DNA from: Verrucomicrobiales bacterium | GTDB taxonomy: Bacteria > Verrucomicrobiota > Verrucomicrobiia > Verrucomicrobiales > DEV007 | Direction of reading: 5' to 3' | Length of the DNA stretch: 64,000 bases | Assembly (NCBI GenBank): GCA_029212615.1 | Contig: JARGPJ010000011.1 | Coordinates: 1-64,000 of the forward strand | Part shown: positions 54,330 to 63,533 of the stretch, piece after piece | Layout: the number at the start of each line of letters is the position of its first letter | Numbering within the stretch: position 1 is the stretch's first letter | The notes under the pieces: model-generated | The model's input: only the letters and a program-made list of their open reading frames with translations | Database searches by the model: none | Told to the model about the DNA's origin: nothing | Position numbers and translations under genes: made by a program

Positions 54330-54569
54330 CTACATCAAGTTCATGGCGCGGGCGCGCTTGATTTCGCGAGTGATCTTACGGTGAAGCTTCGCGGAAACAC
54401 CAGTGGTGCGGCGTGGGTAAATTTTACCGGCTTCAGTCGTGAACTTCTTGAGGAAATCAGGATTGAGGTAATTCACTTTTTCAAGAGGCACGTCGAGGCG
54501 TCGGCGTGGCATCTTGCGGTTGGCGCGGCGAAAGTTCATCGCACGCTCTTCTGTTTTCGGTCCAATCAT
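54330..54569 (-). CDS. rpsR: ribosomal protein bS18
   Basis: 79 residues. Motif LKKFTTEAGKIYPRRTTGVSAKLHRKITREIKRARAM matches S18 of the 30S subunit; only pieces are quoted here. The start at 54569 (MIGPKTEE) or an internal ATG at 54539 (MNFRRAN) are both possible; the second has a GAAGAGCG stretch before it. It follows rpmG on the same strand and ends before a strong terminator. Confidence 0.93.
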   Translation of the reverse strand: MIGPKTEERAMNFRRANRKMPRRRLDVPLEKVNYLNPDFLKKFTTEAGKIYPRRTTGVSAKLHRKITREIKRARAMNLM

Positions 54570-54645
54570 AGAATTGTTTGGTTTAAGCTTACTGGCCGGT
54601 CAGATTTTACGCTTACCAGCCGGTTAGGTAGGGCTACCTGAATGA

Positions 54646-54819
54646 TTAGCGCTTCTCGCGGTGGAGAGTGCGGCGCTTGAGGTAGGGGTTGAACTTCACT
54701 TTTTCAAGTCGACCCGGGGTACGGAGGCTTTTTTTGTTTCGGGTGGAAACGTAGATAGATGGACGGGCGCCTTCTTCTTTAGCTTCCGTGCATTCTAGGA
54801 TGATGACTTCTCTGGGCAT
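54646..54819 (-). CDS. rpmG: ribosomal protein bL33
   Basis: 57 residues. Start MPREVIILECTEAK, middle RPSIYVSTRNKKSLR, end YLKRRTLHREKR, matching L33 of the 50S subunit. Only a single Cys is present, so this is the C-minus type without the zinc CxxC pair. It lies upstream of rpsR on the same strand, probably as one operon. Confidence 0.93.
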   Translation of the reverse strand: MPREVIILECTEAKEEGARPSIYVSTRNKKSLRTPGRLEKVKFNPYLKRRTLHREKR

Positions 54820-54892
54820 GACTGAGCGAGGTTACGTGTTTTCGCGAGGGCCGGAAATTTAATCGGATCTCCGGATTTCTCAACCTAATATT

Positions 54893-55738
54893 TTAATCAT
54901 CGTCAGAAGCGGGCTTGGCGGCCTCCTTTTCGTCGAGTCCAAAGAGTGACGTAACAGGAGAGCGGTGAATGCCCTGGGCGTGTTCTTCGTCGAGCTTTTC
55001 CTGATAATCCACCGTGCAACGGGCAAAGGGCATCGCTTCAAGACGGGCCATGGGAATGGGATCACCGGAACCTTCGCAGATACCGTATTCCCCCGCATCG
55101 AGGCGGAGCAGCGCTTCTTCGATTTCGTTCACCGCATCCTGCTCCTGAGAGAGAATGTTGAGGGCAAAATCACGATCATAAGAGTCTGAGCCTGCGTCAG
55201 CCTGGTGCATTCCGAAGGCGGATGAATCGGCGTTGTCGTCTCCGCGACCGAGAGTGTCGCGGGCGACTCCGTTCATCTGATCAACAAGGGCATCGCGAAG
55301 GTCGAGAAGCTTCTGGCGTTGTTGTTTCAGGAAAGTAGCGGAGAGCTTCTGTGGCTTGCCGCTTTTGGTGGTGGCGGCAGGGAGAGGCGCGTTCCGCTGT
55401 GCGAGATGAGGCATCACGGGACGCTTCTTCGTCGAGATCCGCTTTCTCAAAGGGGTCTGATTGGCCGGGGCGTTCGCATCCAGCTTTTTCTTAGCTGGAG
55501 CCTTCTTAGCCGAAGCTTTCTTTGCAGGGGCCGCCTTCTTAGCCGGGGCTTTCTTGGCGGGTGCTGCTTTCTTGGCTGGAGCCTTTTTAGCCGGAGCTTT
55601 CTTGGCTGGAGCCTTCTTGGCGGGTGCTGCTTTCTTTTTCACGATTTTTTTAGCGGGAGCCGCTTTTTTAGCGGGAGCTTTTTTGGAAGGGGCTGGAGCC
55701 TTCTTCGTTACCTTTTTTTTCGCAGCTTTCTTTGCCAT
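54893..55738 (-). CDS. histone H1-like tail fused to a DksA/TraR-like domain
   Basis: 281 residues. The first ~85 residues are Lys/Ala/Pro repeats (PAKKAAPAKK and variants) like histone H1 tails. A basic linker follows, then from ~residue 130 a DksA/TraR-like domain: a coiled-coil helix pair (FLKQQRQKLLDLRDALVDQM, LSQEQDAVNEIEEALLRL) and the zinc-finger region GEYGICEGSGDPIPMARL. The usual CxxC pairs are broken: one Cys of the first is Ser, and the second pair reads ARCTVDYQ. DksA binds RNA polymerase; the fused tail could bind DNA. Confidence 0.8.
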   Translation of the reverse strand: MAKKAAKKKVTKKAPAPSKKAPAKKAAPAKKIVKKKAAPAKKAPAKKAPAKKAPAKKAAPAKKAPAKKAAPAKKASAKKAPAKKKLDANAPANQTPLRKRISTKKRPVMPHLAQRNAPLPAATTKSGKPQKLSATFLKQQRQKLLDLRDALVDQMNGVARDTLGRGDDNADSSAFGMHQADAGSDSYDRDFALNILSQEQDAVNEIEEALLRLDAGEYGICEGSGDPIPMARLEAMPFARCTVDYQEKLDEEHAQGIHRSPVTSLFGLDEKEAAKPASDDD

Positions 55739-55868
55739 GACCGTTGGCTTGGGGTGAGGAAATTCAAAATTTATCGAGGCAATAAATCATCCGCCCCGCT
55801 GGAAGGCGGAATCTGTAAAGCATCAGGGCAGCTGTCGCAAGAGGAATTCACTGTTTTCACCATAGCGG

Positions 55869-57656
55869 TTAAAACGGCCAAAGTTTCGGAATGAGAAAGC
55901 TCGCCATGATCCAGAGCGCGACGGCAAGGGGGATTCCGACACGGCTGAAATCGGTGAATTTATAGCCGCCTGCTCCATACACGTAAGTATTGGTCTGATA
56001 GCCGATCGGTGTGACAAAGCTCGCTGAGGACGCGAACATGACGGCGACAATGAAAGGGCGTGCGTCGACACCGAGCTCGCTTGCGATGCCGATTGCAATG
56101 GGGGTAAGGAGGGCTGCTACGGCATTATTACTGATAAGCTCGGTAAGGATGGCGGACAAAAGGTAGAGGGCAGCGAGGATGGCGTAGGGCCCGAGTTCGT
56201 GGAACCACGCGGCTGCACTCTCGGCAAGGATGCGCGCAAGACCGGTGTTTTCCAGGCCCATGCCGAGACCGAGCATTCCGAAAATCATGAAAATGACCCT
56301 CCACTCGACCGCTTCATAGGCTTCCTCGGGGTCAATGCAGCGGGTGATCAGGGTAATGATCGCGGCGGTGAGGGCGAAAATGGGGATGTAAGCAGGGAGA
56401 ACCGCTCCCCCGACCATGAAGAGCAGGAGCGCACCGATCGCAACAGGAGCTTTCCCGTGACGGATGGAGCGACCTTTGGGTTTACTGAGGTTCACAAAGT
56501 CTTTCTCCGTGAAGAGTTCATTCATCCGGTCGACGGGGCCTTCGACGAGAAGCGTGTCGCCAAAGGCGAGTTTTACTTCTTCAAAGCGGTTCCGGAGGTT
56601 CACTCCCCGTCTGTGCACCGCAAGGATGACGACACCGAAGCGCTGACGGAAGTTGAGTTCTTTGAGACTGTGCCCGGCCATGCGGGATTCGGGGCCGACG
56701 ATTCCCTCCATGAGGACTGCGGACTCAGTGCGGACATGGTCGAGTCCCAATTCTCCGCCCGGGAGGAGGTCAACGCCGGTGGTTTCGGAAAGCTCGACGA
56801 CACCGGATGCCCGGGTTTTGAGGGTGATTTGGTCGCCGGATTCGAAAATCAGTTCGTTTAAAGGAACGGCGAGAGGTCGGCCTTCGCGGATGATTTCAAT
56901 GACGCGCAGCTTCCTGCGTTTGGCGAGAGGGGTCTCCGGAAAGGGCTTACCGATGAGGGGGGAATCATTTGATACGAAAACCTGTGTTAGAAACTCCTGA
57001 GAAGCCTCTCCATCGAAGAGGGTCGAAAGGGTGACCCGGTCGGGGATCAGGCGCCAGCCGCCGAGGAGGATGTAAACGACGACGGTGATGACGAAGAGGA
57101 TCCCGAGCTTGCTGATTTCGAACATCCCGAAGGGTTCCATGCCGGCATCAGCGGCAATTCCCGAGGCAATAAGGTTAGTGGAGGTGCCAATGACGGTGCA
57201 GGTGCCTCCAACGATTGCCGCATAGCTCAGGGGGATGAGGAATCGCGAGGCGGTGAGACCAAATTTCCGGCAATGCGCGAGGATGATAGGGAGAAAGACA
57301 ACGACTACCGGCGTGTTATTGACGAAGGCGGAGAGGAAAGCGACGAGCAGCAGTAGAACCACCATGGTTCGCATCGGGCTGCTTCCGGCGAGGGTTTCGA
57401 ACTTCCCGGCGAGTAGGTCAATCAGCCCGGTCCGCTCGAGAACGGCGCTGAGGATGAACATCGCGGCGACCGTGACCGGTGCTGAACTGCCAAAGACAGC
57501 GAGCGATTCGGATGGGGAAAGGACGCCAATGAGGACGAGGGAGAGAAACGCCGCCATTGCCGCGAGGTCCGGCGAGATCCATTCCTTAACAAGCACGACA
57601 AACACCCCGACGACAATTGCCACGGTAAAAATCTGCTGCCAAAGGTGTACTTCCAT
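55869..57656 (-). CDS. SLC13-type permease with TrkA-C domains
   Basis: 595 residues from the ATG at 57656. Membrane segments at both ends (TVAIVVGVFVVLV early, ALYLLSAILTELISNNAVAA late) frame a soluble middle with two TrkA-C-like domains (residues ~210-390: SPLIGKPFPETPLAKRRKLR, FESGDQITLKTRASGV; then GHSLKELNFRQRFGVVILAV). The SNNAVAALLTPIAIGIA motif is typical of DASS transporters. Likely moves an anion such as sulfate or a dicarboxylate with sodium. Divergent from cstA. Confidence 0.88.
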   Translation of the reverse strand: MEVHLWQQIFTVAIVVGVFVVLVKEWISPDLAAMAAFLSLVLIGVLSPSESLAVFGSSAPVTVAAMFILSAVLERTGLIDLLAGKFETLAGSSPMRTMVVLLLLVAFLSAFVNNTPVVVVFLPIILAHCRKFGLTASRFLIPLSYAAIVGGTCTVIGTSTNLIASGIAADAGMEPFGMFEISKLGILFVITVVVYILLGGWRLIPDRVTLSTLFDGEASQEFLTQVFVSNDSPLIGKPFPETPLAKRRKLRVIEIIREGRPLAVPLNELIFESGDQITLKTRASGVVELSETTGVDLLPGGELGLDHVRTESAVLMEGIVGPESRMAGHSLKELNFRQRFGVVILAVHRRGVNLRNRFEEVKLAFGDTLLVEGPVDRMNELFTEKDFVNLSKPKGRSIRHGKAPVAIGALLLFMVGGAVLPAYIPIFALTAAIITLITRCIDPEEAYEAVEWRVIFMIFGMLGLGMGLENTGLARILAESAAAWFHELGPYAILAALYLLSAILTELISNNAVAALLTPIAIGIASELGVDARPFIVAVMFASSASFVTPIGYQTNTYVYGAGGYKFTDFSRVGIPLAVALWIMASFLIPKLWPF

Positions 57657-57749
57657 ACGGAAAAATGATCGTTGCGTTTCGTTCCGGCCCAAGGCAGCAT
57701 CGTGCCGCGGGGCGGAATTTCAGCCTCCCTCTAATATTGCCATCGATCA

Positions 57750-59615
57750 ATGGAAACTCTTCTTATCGCCGTCGGAGCGCTCGTTCTTTATTTGATTGCC
57801 TACCATACCTACGGGAAATGGCTGGCTCGTAAGATTTTTAAGCTGGATCCTGACGCTCTGGTCCCGAGTGTCGCGCTGAATGATGATAAGGACTATGTCC
57901 CCACAAAGAAATCGATCATCTTCGGGCACCACTTTACTTCAATTGCGGGCACGGGCCCCATCGTGGGTCCGGCTGTGGCGGTGATATGGGGCTGGGTGCC
58001 GGCGCTACTCTGGGTGCTGTTCGGCTCTATCTTTATCGGGGCGGTGCATGATTTCGGTGCTCTTGTTGTTTCCATGCGAAACCGGGGGCAGACGGTTGGC
58101 GATATCGCAGGGCGGGTTCTAACGAAGCGGACCAGGCTGCTTTTTCTCCTGATCCTTTTCATGGCTTTGACAATTGTCCTCGCGATTTTCGGGCTCGTTA
58201 TCGCGGCTGTCTTCAAGCAGTACCCCGCCTCAATTTTTCCCTGTCTCGTGCAAATCCCGTTGGCTGTCTTTATCGGGGTTTATCTCCATCGTCGCGGCAT
58301 GGATATTCTGGTCCCCTCCCTGATCGCTCTCGTTGCGATGTATGTGACGGTTTATTTCGGGAATGTCGGCTTCCTCGGAGCTTTCAACAGCGCGCTCGCA
58401 GGATGGTCGGTCATGACCTGGGTCGTTGTACTTCTCGTCTACAGCTATATCGCTTCTGTTCTTCCGGTCTGGACGCTTCTTCAGCCGAGGGATTACATTA
58501 ACAGCCTGCAGTTGCTCAGTGCGCTCGCCCTCGTCGTTATCGGTTTGATCGTCGCCGGTATGATTGGAGGGGCTCCCGTCGCAGGCGGTGCTGAGCGGCC
58601 TCCGCTTGAACTTGCGGCTCCGGCCTTTCGATTTGCCCCCGAAGGGGCGCCGATGATATTCCCTTTCCTTTTTATCACGATTGCCTGCGGGGCGATTTCG
58701 GGCTTTCACTGTCTTGTCTCGAGCGGAACCTCGTCCAAACAGATCAAATGCGAAACCGATGCCCAGTTTGTCGGGTATGGATCGATGCTTACGGAAGGTT
58801 TCCTTGCGGTGCTGGTCATTCTTGCCTGCGTCGCGGGCCTCGGGCTCGGTATTGCCGGAGCTGACGGGAACGTTGCGCTGGGAACGGCCGCCTACGAGCT
58901 TCGCTATTCCAGCTGGGGCGGGGCGAACAGCCTGGGTGCGAAGGTGGGTGCTTTTGTGGAGGGCTCCGCCAATTTTCTCAAGGCTCTCGGTGTCAGCCCG
59001 GGCTTTGCGATATCCCTGATGGGAGTCTTTGTTGCCAGTTTTGCGGCGACGACCCTGGATACAGCCTGCCGATTGCAGCGCTACGTCGTTCAGGAGCTCG
59101 CTTCGACTTTTGTGAAACGGGATGAGAAGCCGCAGAGCTGGAATCCGTTTTATTGGCTCACGAACAAGCATGGCGCGACCATTTTTGCGGTGATGGTGGC
59201 CGCTTTCATTGCCGCAATGCCGGGTGGTGAGGGGAAGCCGGCCGGTACCGGAGGGCTGCTTCTCTGGCCTTTGTTCGGCGCGACCAATCAGCTCCTCGCC
59301 GGCATCGCCTTCCTTGTCGTCACTTTCTGGATGTGGCGGCGCAAACTGCCCGTCTGGTTTATCGCCATTCCGACGGTTTTCATGCTCATCCTTCCCGGGG
59401 TCGCGATGACGATTCAAATCTTCTCCGGAGAAAATTCTTTCCTCGCTTCGGGGAACTGGCTCCTCGTCTTTATCGGGCTGTCAACCCTGGCGCTTCAGTT
59501 CTGGATGATCGCGGAAGCCCTCATCGCCTGGCCGAGAGCTAAGGGTGTCCTTGAGACTCCGTTGGAGCCTCTTGCCGTTCCGGAATATTCCCCGGATGGA
59601 GGTAGATCCTGCTGA
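57750..59615 (+). CDS. cstA: carbon starvation protein CstA
   Basis: 621 residues, with many membrane segments, close to the usual size. The N-terminus reads YHTYGKWLARKIFKLDPDA, then IIFGHHFTSIAGTGPIVGPA and GFHCLVSSGTSSKQIK. CstA family members import peptides or pyruvate. Late segments (WLLVFIGLSTLALQFWMI) complete the membrane part. It is divergent from the SLC13 gene with about 90 bases between starts. Confidence 0.95.
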   Translation: METLLIAVGALVLYLIAYHTYGKWLARKIFKLDPDALVPSVALNDDKDYVPTKKSIIFGHHFTSIAGTGPIVGPAVAVIWGWVPALLWVLFGSIFIGAVHDFGALVVSMRNRGQTVGDIAGRVLTKRTRLLFLLILFMALTIVLAIFGLVIAAVFKQYPASIFPCLVQIPLAVFIGVYLHRRGMDILVPSLIALVAMYVTVYFGNVGFLGAFNSALAGWSVMTWVVVLLVYSYIASVLPVWTLLQPRDYINSLQLLSALALVVIGLIVAGMIGGAPVAGGAERPPLELAAPAFRFAPEGAPMIFPFLFITIACGAISGFHCLVSSGTSSKQIKCETDAQFVGYGSMLTEGFLAVLVILACVAGLGLGIAGADGNVALGTAAYELRYSSWGGANSLGAKVGAFVEGSANFLKALGVSPGFAISLMGVFVASFAATTLDTACRLQRYVVQELASTFVKRDEKPQSWNPFYWLTNKHGATIFAVMVAAFIAAMPGGEGKPAGTGGLLLWPLFGATNQLLAGIAFLVVTFWMWRRKLPVWFIAIPTVFMLILPGVAMTIQIFSGENSFLASGNWLLVFIGLSTLALQFWMIAEALIAWPRAKGVLETPLEPLAVPEYSPDGGRSC

Positions 59616-59627
59616 GTTAAAACTCCG

Positions 59628-59939
59628 TTAAGAGGTTTCGAGTTCGGGTAGCACTTTGGCGACCCGTTCCTTCAACTCTTTGCCGGGCTTGAATTTCACG
59701 ACGGCGCGAGCAGGGATCGGGACCGCTGCGTCGGGCTTATTCGGGTTGCGACCGATTTTCGGCTTCGTCTTGGTCACCTGAAAGGCGCCGAAATTTCGAA
59801 GAACAACGTCGTCATTCGTTGAAAGGCTTGTTGTCACCTCTTCGATGAAGGATTGAAGAACATTGAAAACCTCTTGCTGCGTCAGGCCGGTTTCGTTGCT
59901 GATCCGGATAACGAGATCTCTTTTTGTGATCGTAGACAT
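59628..59939 (-). CDS. HU/IHF-family DNA-bending protein
   Basis: 103 residues. Start MSTITKRDLVIRISNETG, a Lys/Arg-rich arm region (VVLRNFGAFQVTKTKPKIGRNP, quoted in part) and a final FKPGKELKERV. Binds and bends DNA as a dimer; it could be HU or IHF type. Convergent with cstA, with 12 bases between stops. Confidence 0.95.
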   Translation of the reverse strand: MSTITKRDLVIRISNETGLTQQEVFNVLQSFIEEVTTSLSTNDDVVLRNFGAFQVTKTKPKIGRNPNKPDAAVPIPARAVVKFKPGKELKERVAKVLPELETS

Positions 59940-60187
59940 AGTCGAGAAGGGTAAGTGATAGCAGTATGTTGATGTGATACGATCAGGTCTTTGGTACGAA
60001 TATCTCTGATAAAGATTGTGTTACAGCCGATGCCAAAGGCCAAAGCATATTTGCAATACTATCGCAGATGTAAGCGAATTCCGTGCCTTTTCTGTCGCAA
60101 ATGAGCGACTTTTGGCCAAAAACGCGTATAACCTAACCGTGCCTTACAATGAGACGCAGGAAAGACGCACATTTGCTGGAATTCAAT

Positions 60188-61252
60188 ATGGTATTTGGTG
60201 GTGTTTTTACGAATGAAGTGGAAATCGCCGGCTTCCGGAAAAGTTTGATTGAGTGGTTTGAGCGGGAGGGCGTTTCATATCCCTGGCGGGAGACGACTGA
60301 TCCATACGCTATTCTTGTTTCGGAGCTGATGCTCCAGCAGACTCAGATAGCGACCGTGCTCGGAAAGGGGTACTATCGGAGGTGGATGGAGCGATTTCCG
60401 GATTGGCAGAGTCTTGCCGGGGCGGATGAGCAGGAGCTTCTTAAGGCCTGGGAGGGCTTGGGCTATTATAATCGTGCGAGAAACCTGCAGAAGGCAGCTC
60501 GATCGGTCGTTTCGGACTTCGGTGGCCGTTTCCCATCCAGCTATGAGTCAATTTTAGGCCTTCCCGGCGTCGGTCCATACACTGCCGGCGCGGTCATGAG
60601 TTTCGCCTTCGATAAAAAGGCGGCGATAGTCGACGGAAATGTCCTCAGGGTGCTTTCACGCATCTTTGCATATGAAGAGCCGGTCGATACGCCTGCTTCG
60701 GGGCGGTTTTTCTGGTCAAGCGCTGATCGGCTCACTCCTTCGCGTCAAGTGAGGCTGTATAATTCGGCGATCATGGAGTTGGGGCAGCGGGTCTGCACTC
60801 GTTCCTCACCGTTTTGCGGAAGTTGTCCGGTGCAATCTCATTGTCGCGCCTACGCCGGAGGGCTGACTTCGCGGCTTCCCTTGAAGAAACGGCGGGTGGA
60901 AACCGTATTGAAGGAGGAGCACGTCGGCATTGCGATGGAAAAAGGCAGGATCCTTTTGACGAAAGAAGAGGGAAGCCGGCGTCGCGGAATGACACGACTC
61001 CCGGAACTGTGTGGTCAGAGCTGGGGGGATCATGTAGAGCTCTTCCGTTTTGATTATGCCATCACCAAATACAAGGTCAGCCTGCGGGTTCATCAACTTC
61101 CCCTGCCTGAGACGGCTTCAATAATGGCCTCGGGAAAAGGGGAGTGGTATTCCTTTTCCGACCTTGAGGCCCTGCCCCCAATGGGGGCGCCCTATCTTAA
61201 GGCCATCAGAAAATACCAAAATCTTCATGATGAGTTGAACCTAAGTTCTTGA
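60188..61252 (+). CDS. mutY: A/G-specific adenine glycosylase
   Basis: 354 residues from the ATG at 60188 (GGAATT just upstream); an ATG at 60149 would add 13. Helix-hairpin-helix LPGVGPYTAGAVMSFAF followed by the catalytic Asp in AAIVDGNVLRVLSR. The Fe4S4 ligands are seen as CTRSSPFCGSCPVQSHC. The C-terminal NUDIX-like domain is short. Removes A mispaired with 8-oxoG. Confidence 0.96.
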   Translation: MVFGGVFTNEVEIAGFRKSLIEWFEREGVSYPWRETTDPYAILVSELMLQQTQIATVLGKGYYRRWMERFPDWQSLAGADEQELLKAWEGLGYYNRARNLQKAARSVVSDFGGRFPSSYESILGLPGVGPYTAGAVMSFAFDKKAAIVDGNVLRVLSRIFAYEEPVDTPASGRFFWSSADRLTPSRQVRLYNSAIMELGQRVCTRSSPFCGSCPVQSHCRAYAGGLTSRLPLKKRRVETVLKEEHVGIAMEKGRILLTKEEGSRRRGMTRLPELCGQSWGDHVELFRFDYAITKYKVSLRVHQLPLPETASIMASGKGEWYSFSDLEALPPMGAPYLKAIRKYQNLHDELNLSS

Positions 61253-61410
61253 AAGAGAGGAAAATTAGCGCCAGATACTGCTTGTTTTGTTATCATTTTT
61301 TTTTAAAAGTGATCGTGATTGCCGCCTTTGGGAATTAACTCTGCGATTCGTCAGGAACGAATCGCAGGAAATCCGGCGGTCGAAACACCGAAATCACCAG
61401 ACTCAAAGTC

Positions 61411-62445
61411 ATGTGGAAAGTATTGCTCGTTATCTCATCAGTTGTCCTGGCAGGGGCTGCCTGGCTCAGTTACTCTAATATGGGAGCGATGAAGCAGCGG
61501 ACTCTCGATGTCGAAGAGCAGGCCCGCCTGCTTGAGACGCGTCAGAAGTCCCTTGAAGAAACCGAGGCCGAGCTCGGGCAACTGGAGCAGTCAGTGCAGT
61601 CGCTTCTTGATCAGGCGGAAGCACTTGAGACGGAGAAGATCGATCTCGATTCAAAAGTGGTGAAAGCTCAGTCAGACCTTCGTGCCCAGGAGTCGCTGCT
61701 TGTCGAAAATTCCGGAAAGCTTGAAGAGGCGGAGGCCTTGATGGGGGATATCCAGAAAGTGGAGGCCCTCAATAAAGAGATGCTCCAGATCCGGACTCAG
61801 ATCGAAGAGGCTGAGATTGAAGTGACTCAGGCTGAAGGGGCGGTTGCTTCAGCTCAGGTAGAGCGCGATCGTCTTGAGAAAGTAGCGGCCGAGCTTGCTG
61901 CTCTTCGTGTCGATCAGGAAGCCGGTGTTATACGCGGCCAGTTTCAGTCCAGAGTGAAGAAGGCATACAACCAGTGGGGCTTCGTTATTGTTGAGGGCGG
62001 CACTGATCAGGGTGTCGTGAATAAGGCTCAGCTTGATGTTTATCGCCGGGGACAGCCTATTTGTAAGCTTCTCGTCACTTCTGTTGAGCCGGCTGAGTCA
62101 GCTGCTGACATTATTCCGGGATCTCTTGCGCCGGGTCAGTCCGTTCAGATTGGTGACACTGTTGTTGCTGCGGTTCGGGCTCAGACCCCTGCAGTGGTTC
62201 CTACTGCGGCACCGGATGCCGCTGCCGGCGCTGGTGCGACAGAGGCGCCTGCTTCCGCCCCTGCGATGGATGCCGGCGGTGCGCCTGATCCTTTTGGTGG
62301 CTCTGCTCCGGCGATGGATGCCGGTGGTGCGCCTGATCCTTTTGGTGGTTCCGCTCCGGCGATGGATGCAGGTGGTGCTCCGGATCCGTTTGGGAGCCCT
62401 GCTCCGGCGACGGATGACATGGCTGCCCCGGATCCGTTTCAGTGA
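61411..62445 (+). CDS. coiled-coil protein with tandem C-terminal repeats
   Basis: 344 residues. N-terminal membrane anchor or signal (LLVISSVVLAGAAWLSY), then a long coiled coil (about residues 30-170: LEETEAELGQLEQSV, QIEEAEIEVTQAEGAV). A globular part follows (NQWGFVIVEGGTDQGVV, AQLDVYRRGQPICKLLV), related to the end of the protein at 62486-63277. The C-terminal 62 residues are four repeats ending PDPF. Function unknown; it probably works in the envelope with its neighbour. Confidence 0.7.
   Translation: MWKVLLVISSVVLAGAAWLSYSNMGAMKQRTLDVEEQARLLETRQKSLEETEAELGQLEQSVQSLLDQAEALETEKIDLDSKVVKAQSDLRAQESLLVENSGKLEEAEALMGDIQKVEALNKEMLQIRTQIEEAEIEVTQAEGAVASAQVERDRLEKVAAELAALRVDQEAGVIRGQFQSRVKKAYNQWGFVIVEGGTDQGVVNKAQLDVYRRGQPICKLLVTSVEPAESAADIIPGSLAPGQSVQIGDTVVAAVRAQTPAVVPTAAPDAAAGAGATEAPASAPAMDAGGAPDPFGGSAPAMDAGGAPDPFGGSAPAMDAGGAPDPFGSPAPATDDMAAPDPFQ
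62257..62442 (+). repeat. four tandem 48-base repeats in the coiled-coil gene
   Basis: Units begin at 62257, 62305 and 62353 (48 bases each), with a shorter, diverged fourth unit at 62401-62442. Each encodes APAMDAGGAPDPFGGS or a variant. Being in frame, changes in copy number would alter the tail length without breaking the gene. Confidence 0.9.
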
Positions 62446-62485
62446 TCGTTCGACCTTTTCCTATTTCCTTTTATCTCTCAGTAGC

Positions 62486-63277
62486 ATGAAAAAATTTATT
62501 ATGATCCTCGCGGGCTTTGCCATGCTGGGTGCAATGGTGGTCGGTGTTCTCAATAAGAACGATATAGATCGCGTATCCAAAGAAGTCGAAGGCAAGAAGC
62601 TGGCCGTCAAAGAGGCCACTGAAAAACTCGGTGAAGCTGAAGATAAGCGTGATGAGGCTCTTGAAAAAGAGACACAGGCAAAGGATTCCAGAAACCAGAT
62701 CGCAGCAGCGGTTGAAGGTGTTCGTGGTAATTTAAAGCAGATTGAGAGATCTCTTGAGGACGTTTCCGGTGAGCTTAAGAAAGTCGAGATTGAGCAGAAA
62801 GAGATCGATCTCGCAGTTCGTCGTCAGTTTCCTGACGGAAACATCAAGTCTGCGGAGGACCTCCAGATGACGCTCACGATGCTTAAGGACACGCTCACTG
62901 AGAAGCAGGCCAAGAAATCCGAACTGATGGTGCTGGTTGAATCGGCGAATGAAACGAAGCAGGTTCAGGTGGCCAAGGTTAAGGAGGAAGAGAATTTTCA
63001 GGTGCAGAGAGCTCAGAAGCTTGCTGTCAACGGTCTTGTCGCCACGGTTGTCGCGGTGAACAAGGAGTGGGGGTTTGTGATGGTGAATGCAGGACGTCAG
63101 CATGGCGTGGCTGCTGATGCCTCGCTTCTCGTGAAGCGTGGGAACTCACGTATTGCTAGGCTTCGTATCGTCACTCTTGAAGACACCAGCACGGTTGCTG
63201 ACGTGGTTGATGAGTCCACCGTTCGGGGGATCAATGTTCAGCCCGGTGATAAGGTGATCTTTGAAACCACCAACTAA
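62486..63277 (+). CDS. coiled-coil protein related to the preceding one
   Basis: 263 residues from the ATG at 62486; an open frame extends upstream but overlaps the previous gene. Hydrophobic N-terminus (FIMILAGFAMLGAMVVGVL), then a charged coiled coil (KEATEKLGEAEDKRDEALE, SGELKKVEIEQKEIDL). The C-terminal domain (KEWGFVMVNAGRQHGVAA, then NVQPGDKVIFE) parallels that of the 61411 gene. Paralogy suggests the two form a complex. Function unknown. Confidence 0.75.
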   Translation: MKKFIMILAGFAMLGAMVVGVLNKNDIDRVSKEVEGKKLAVKEATEKLGEAEDKRDEALEKETQAKDSRNQIAAAVEGVRGNLKQIERSLEDVSGELKKVEIEQKEIDLAVRRQFPDGNIKSAEDLQMTLTMLKDTLTEKQAKKSELMVLVESANETKQVQVAKVKEEENFQVQRAQKLAVNGLVATVVAVNKEWGFVMVNAGRQHGVAADASLLVKRGNSRIARLRIVTLEDTSTVADVVDESTVRGINVQPGDKVIFETTN

Positions 63278-63303
63278 TTCACGGAAACTCTCTTCTCTCC
63301 CTT

Positions 63304-63486
63304 ATGAAAGCCCTCAAAGTAATCGCCCTCGTCTCTGTCTCAGTCGCTTCTCTTTCTCTGGTTAGCTGCGAAACAATGGACAGTGGTCCCAAGCCTGAGC
63401 GCGAGCGCTTGAGTAGTATCCCTCACAACATGCCTGAGTCATGGGAGGGTCAGGGCGGTATGCCGGGTCAGATGGGTGGATACTAG
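63304..63486 (+). CDS. small lipoprotein
   Basis: 60 residues. Signal and lipobox LVSC at residues ~20-23 (VSVASLSLVSCETMD). The short mature part is Gly/Pro/Met-rich at the end (GGMPGQMGGY). It lies in the coiled-coil cluster, 26 bases after the second protein, and might anchor it. Confidence 0.65.
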   Translation: MKALKVIALVSVSVASLSLVSCETMDSGPKPERERLSSIPHNMPESWEGQGGMPGQMGGY

Positions 63487-63533
63487 TCTGCTCCAATTTT
63501 TCTGTTTTTTTGTTTCCTCTAACTCCTCTCTTT

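Noticed and set aside
55440..55740. CRISPR-like or satellite repeat
   Set aside because: The repetition is in frame and encodes Lys/Ala/Pro repeats of a protein tail.
58230..59417. Minus-strand open frame of ~395 residues inside cstA
   Set aside because: Antisense shadow of cstA with low-complexity charged content.
62033..62485. Upstream extension of the second coiled-coil protein
   Set aside because: It runs through the preceding gene in another frame and is rich in Arg and Leu, as expected of a shadow frame.
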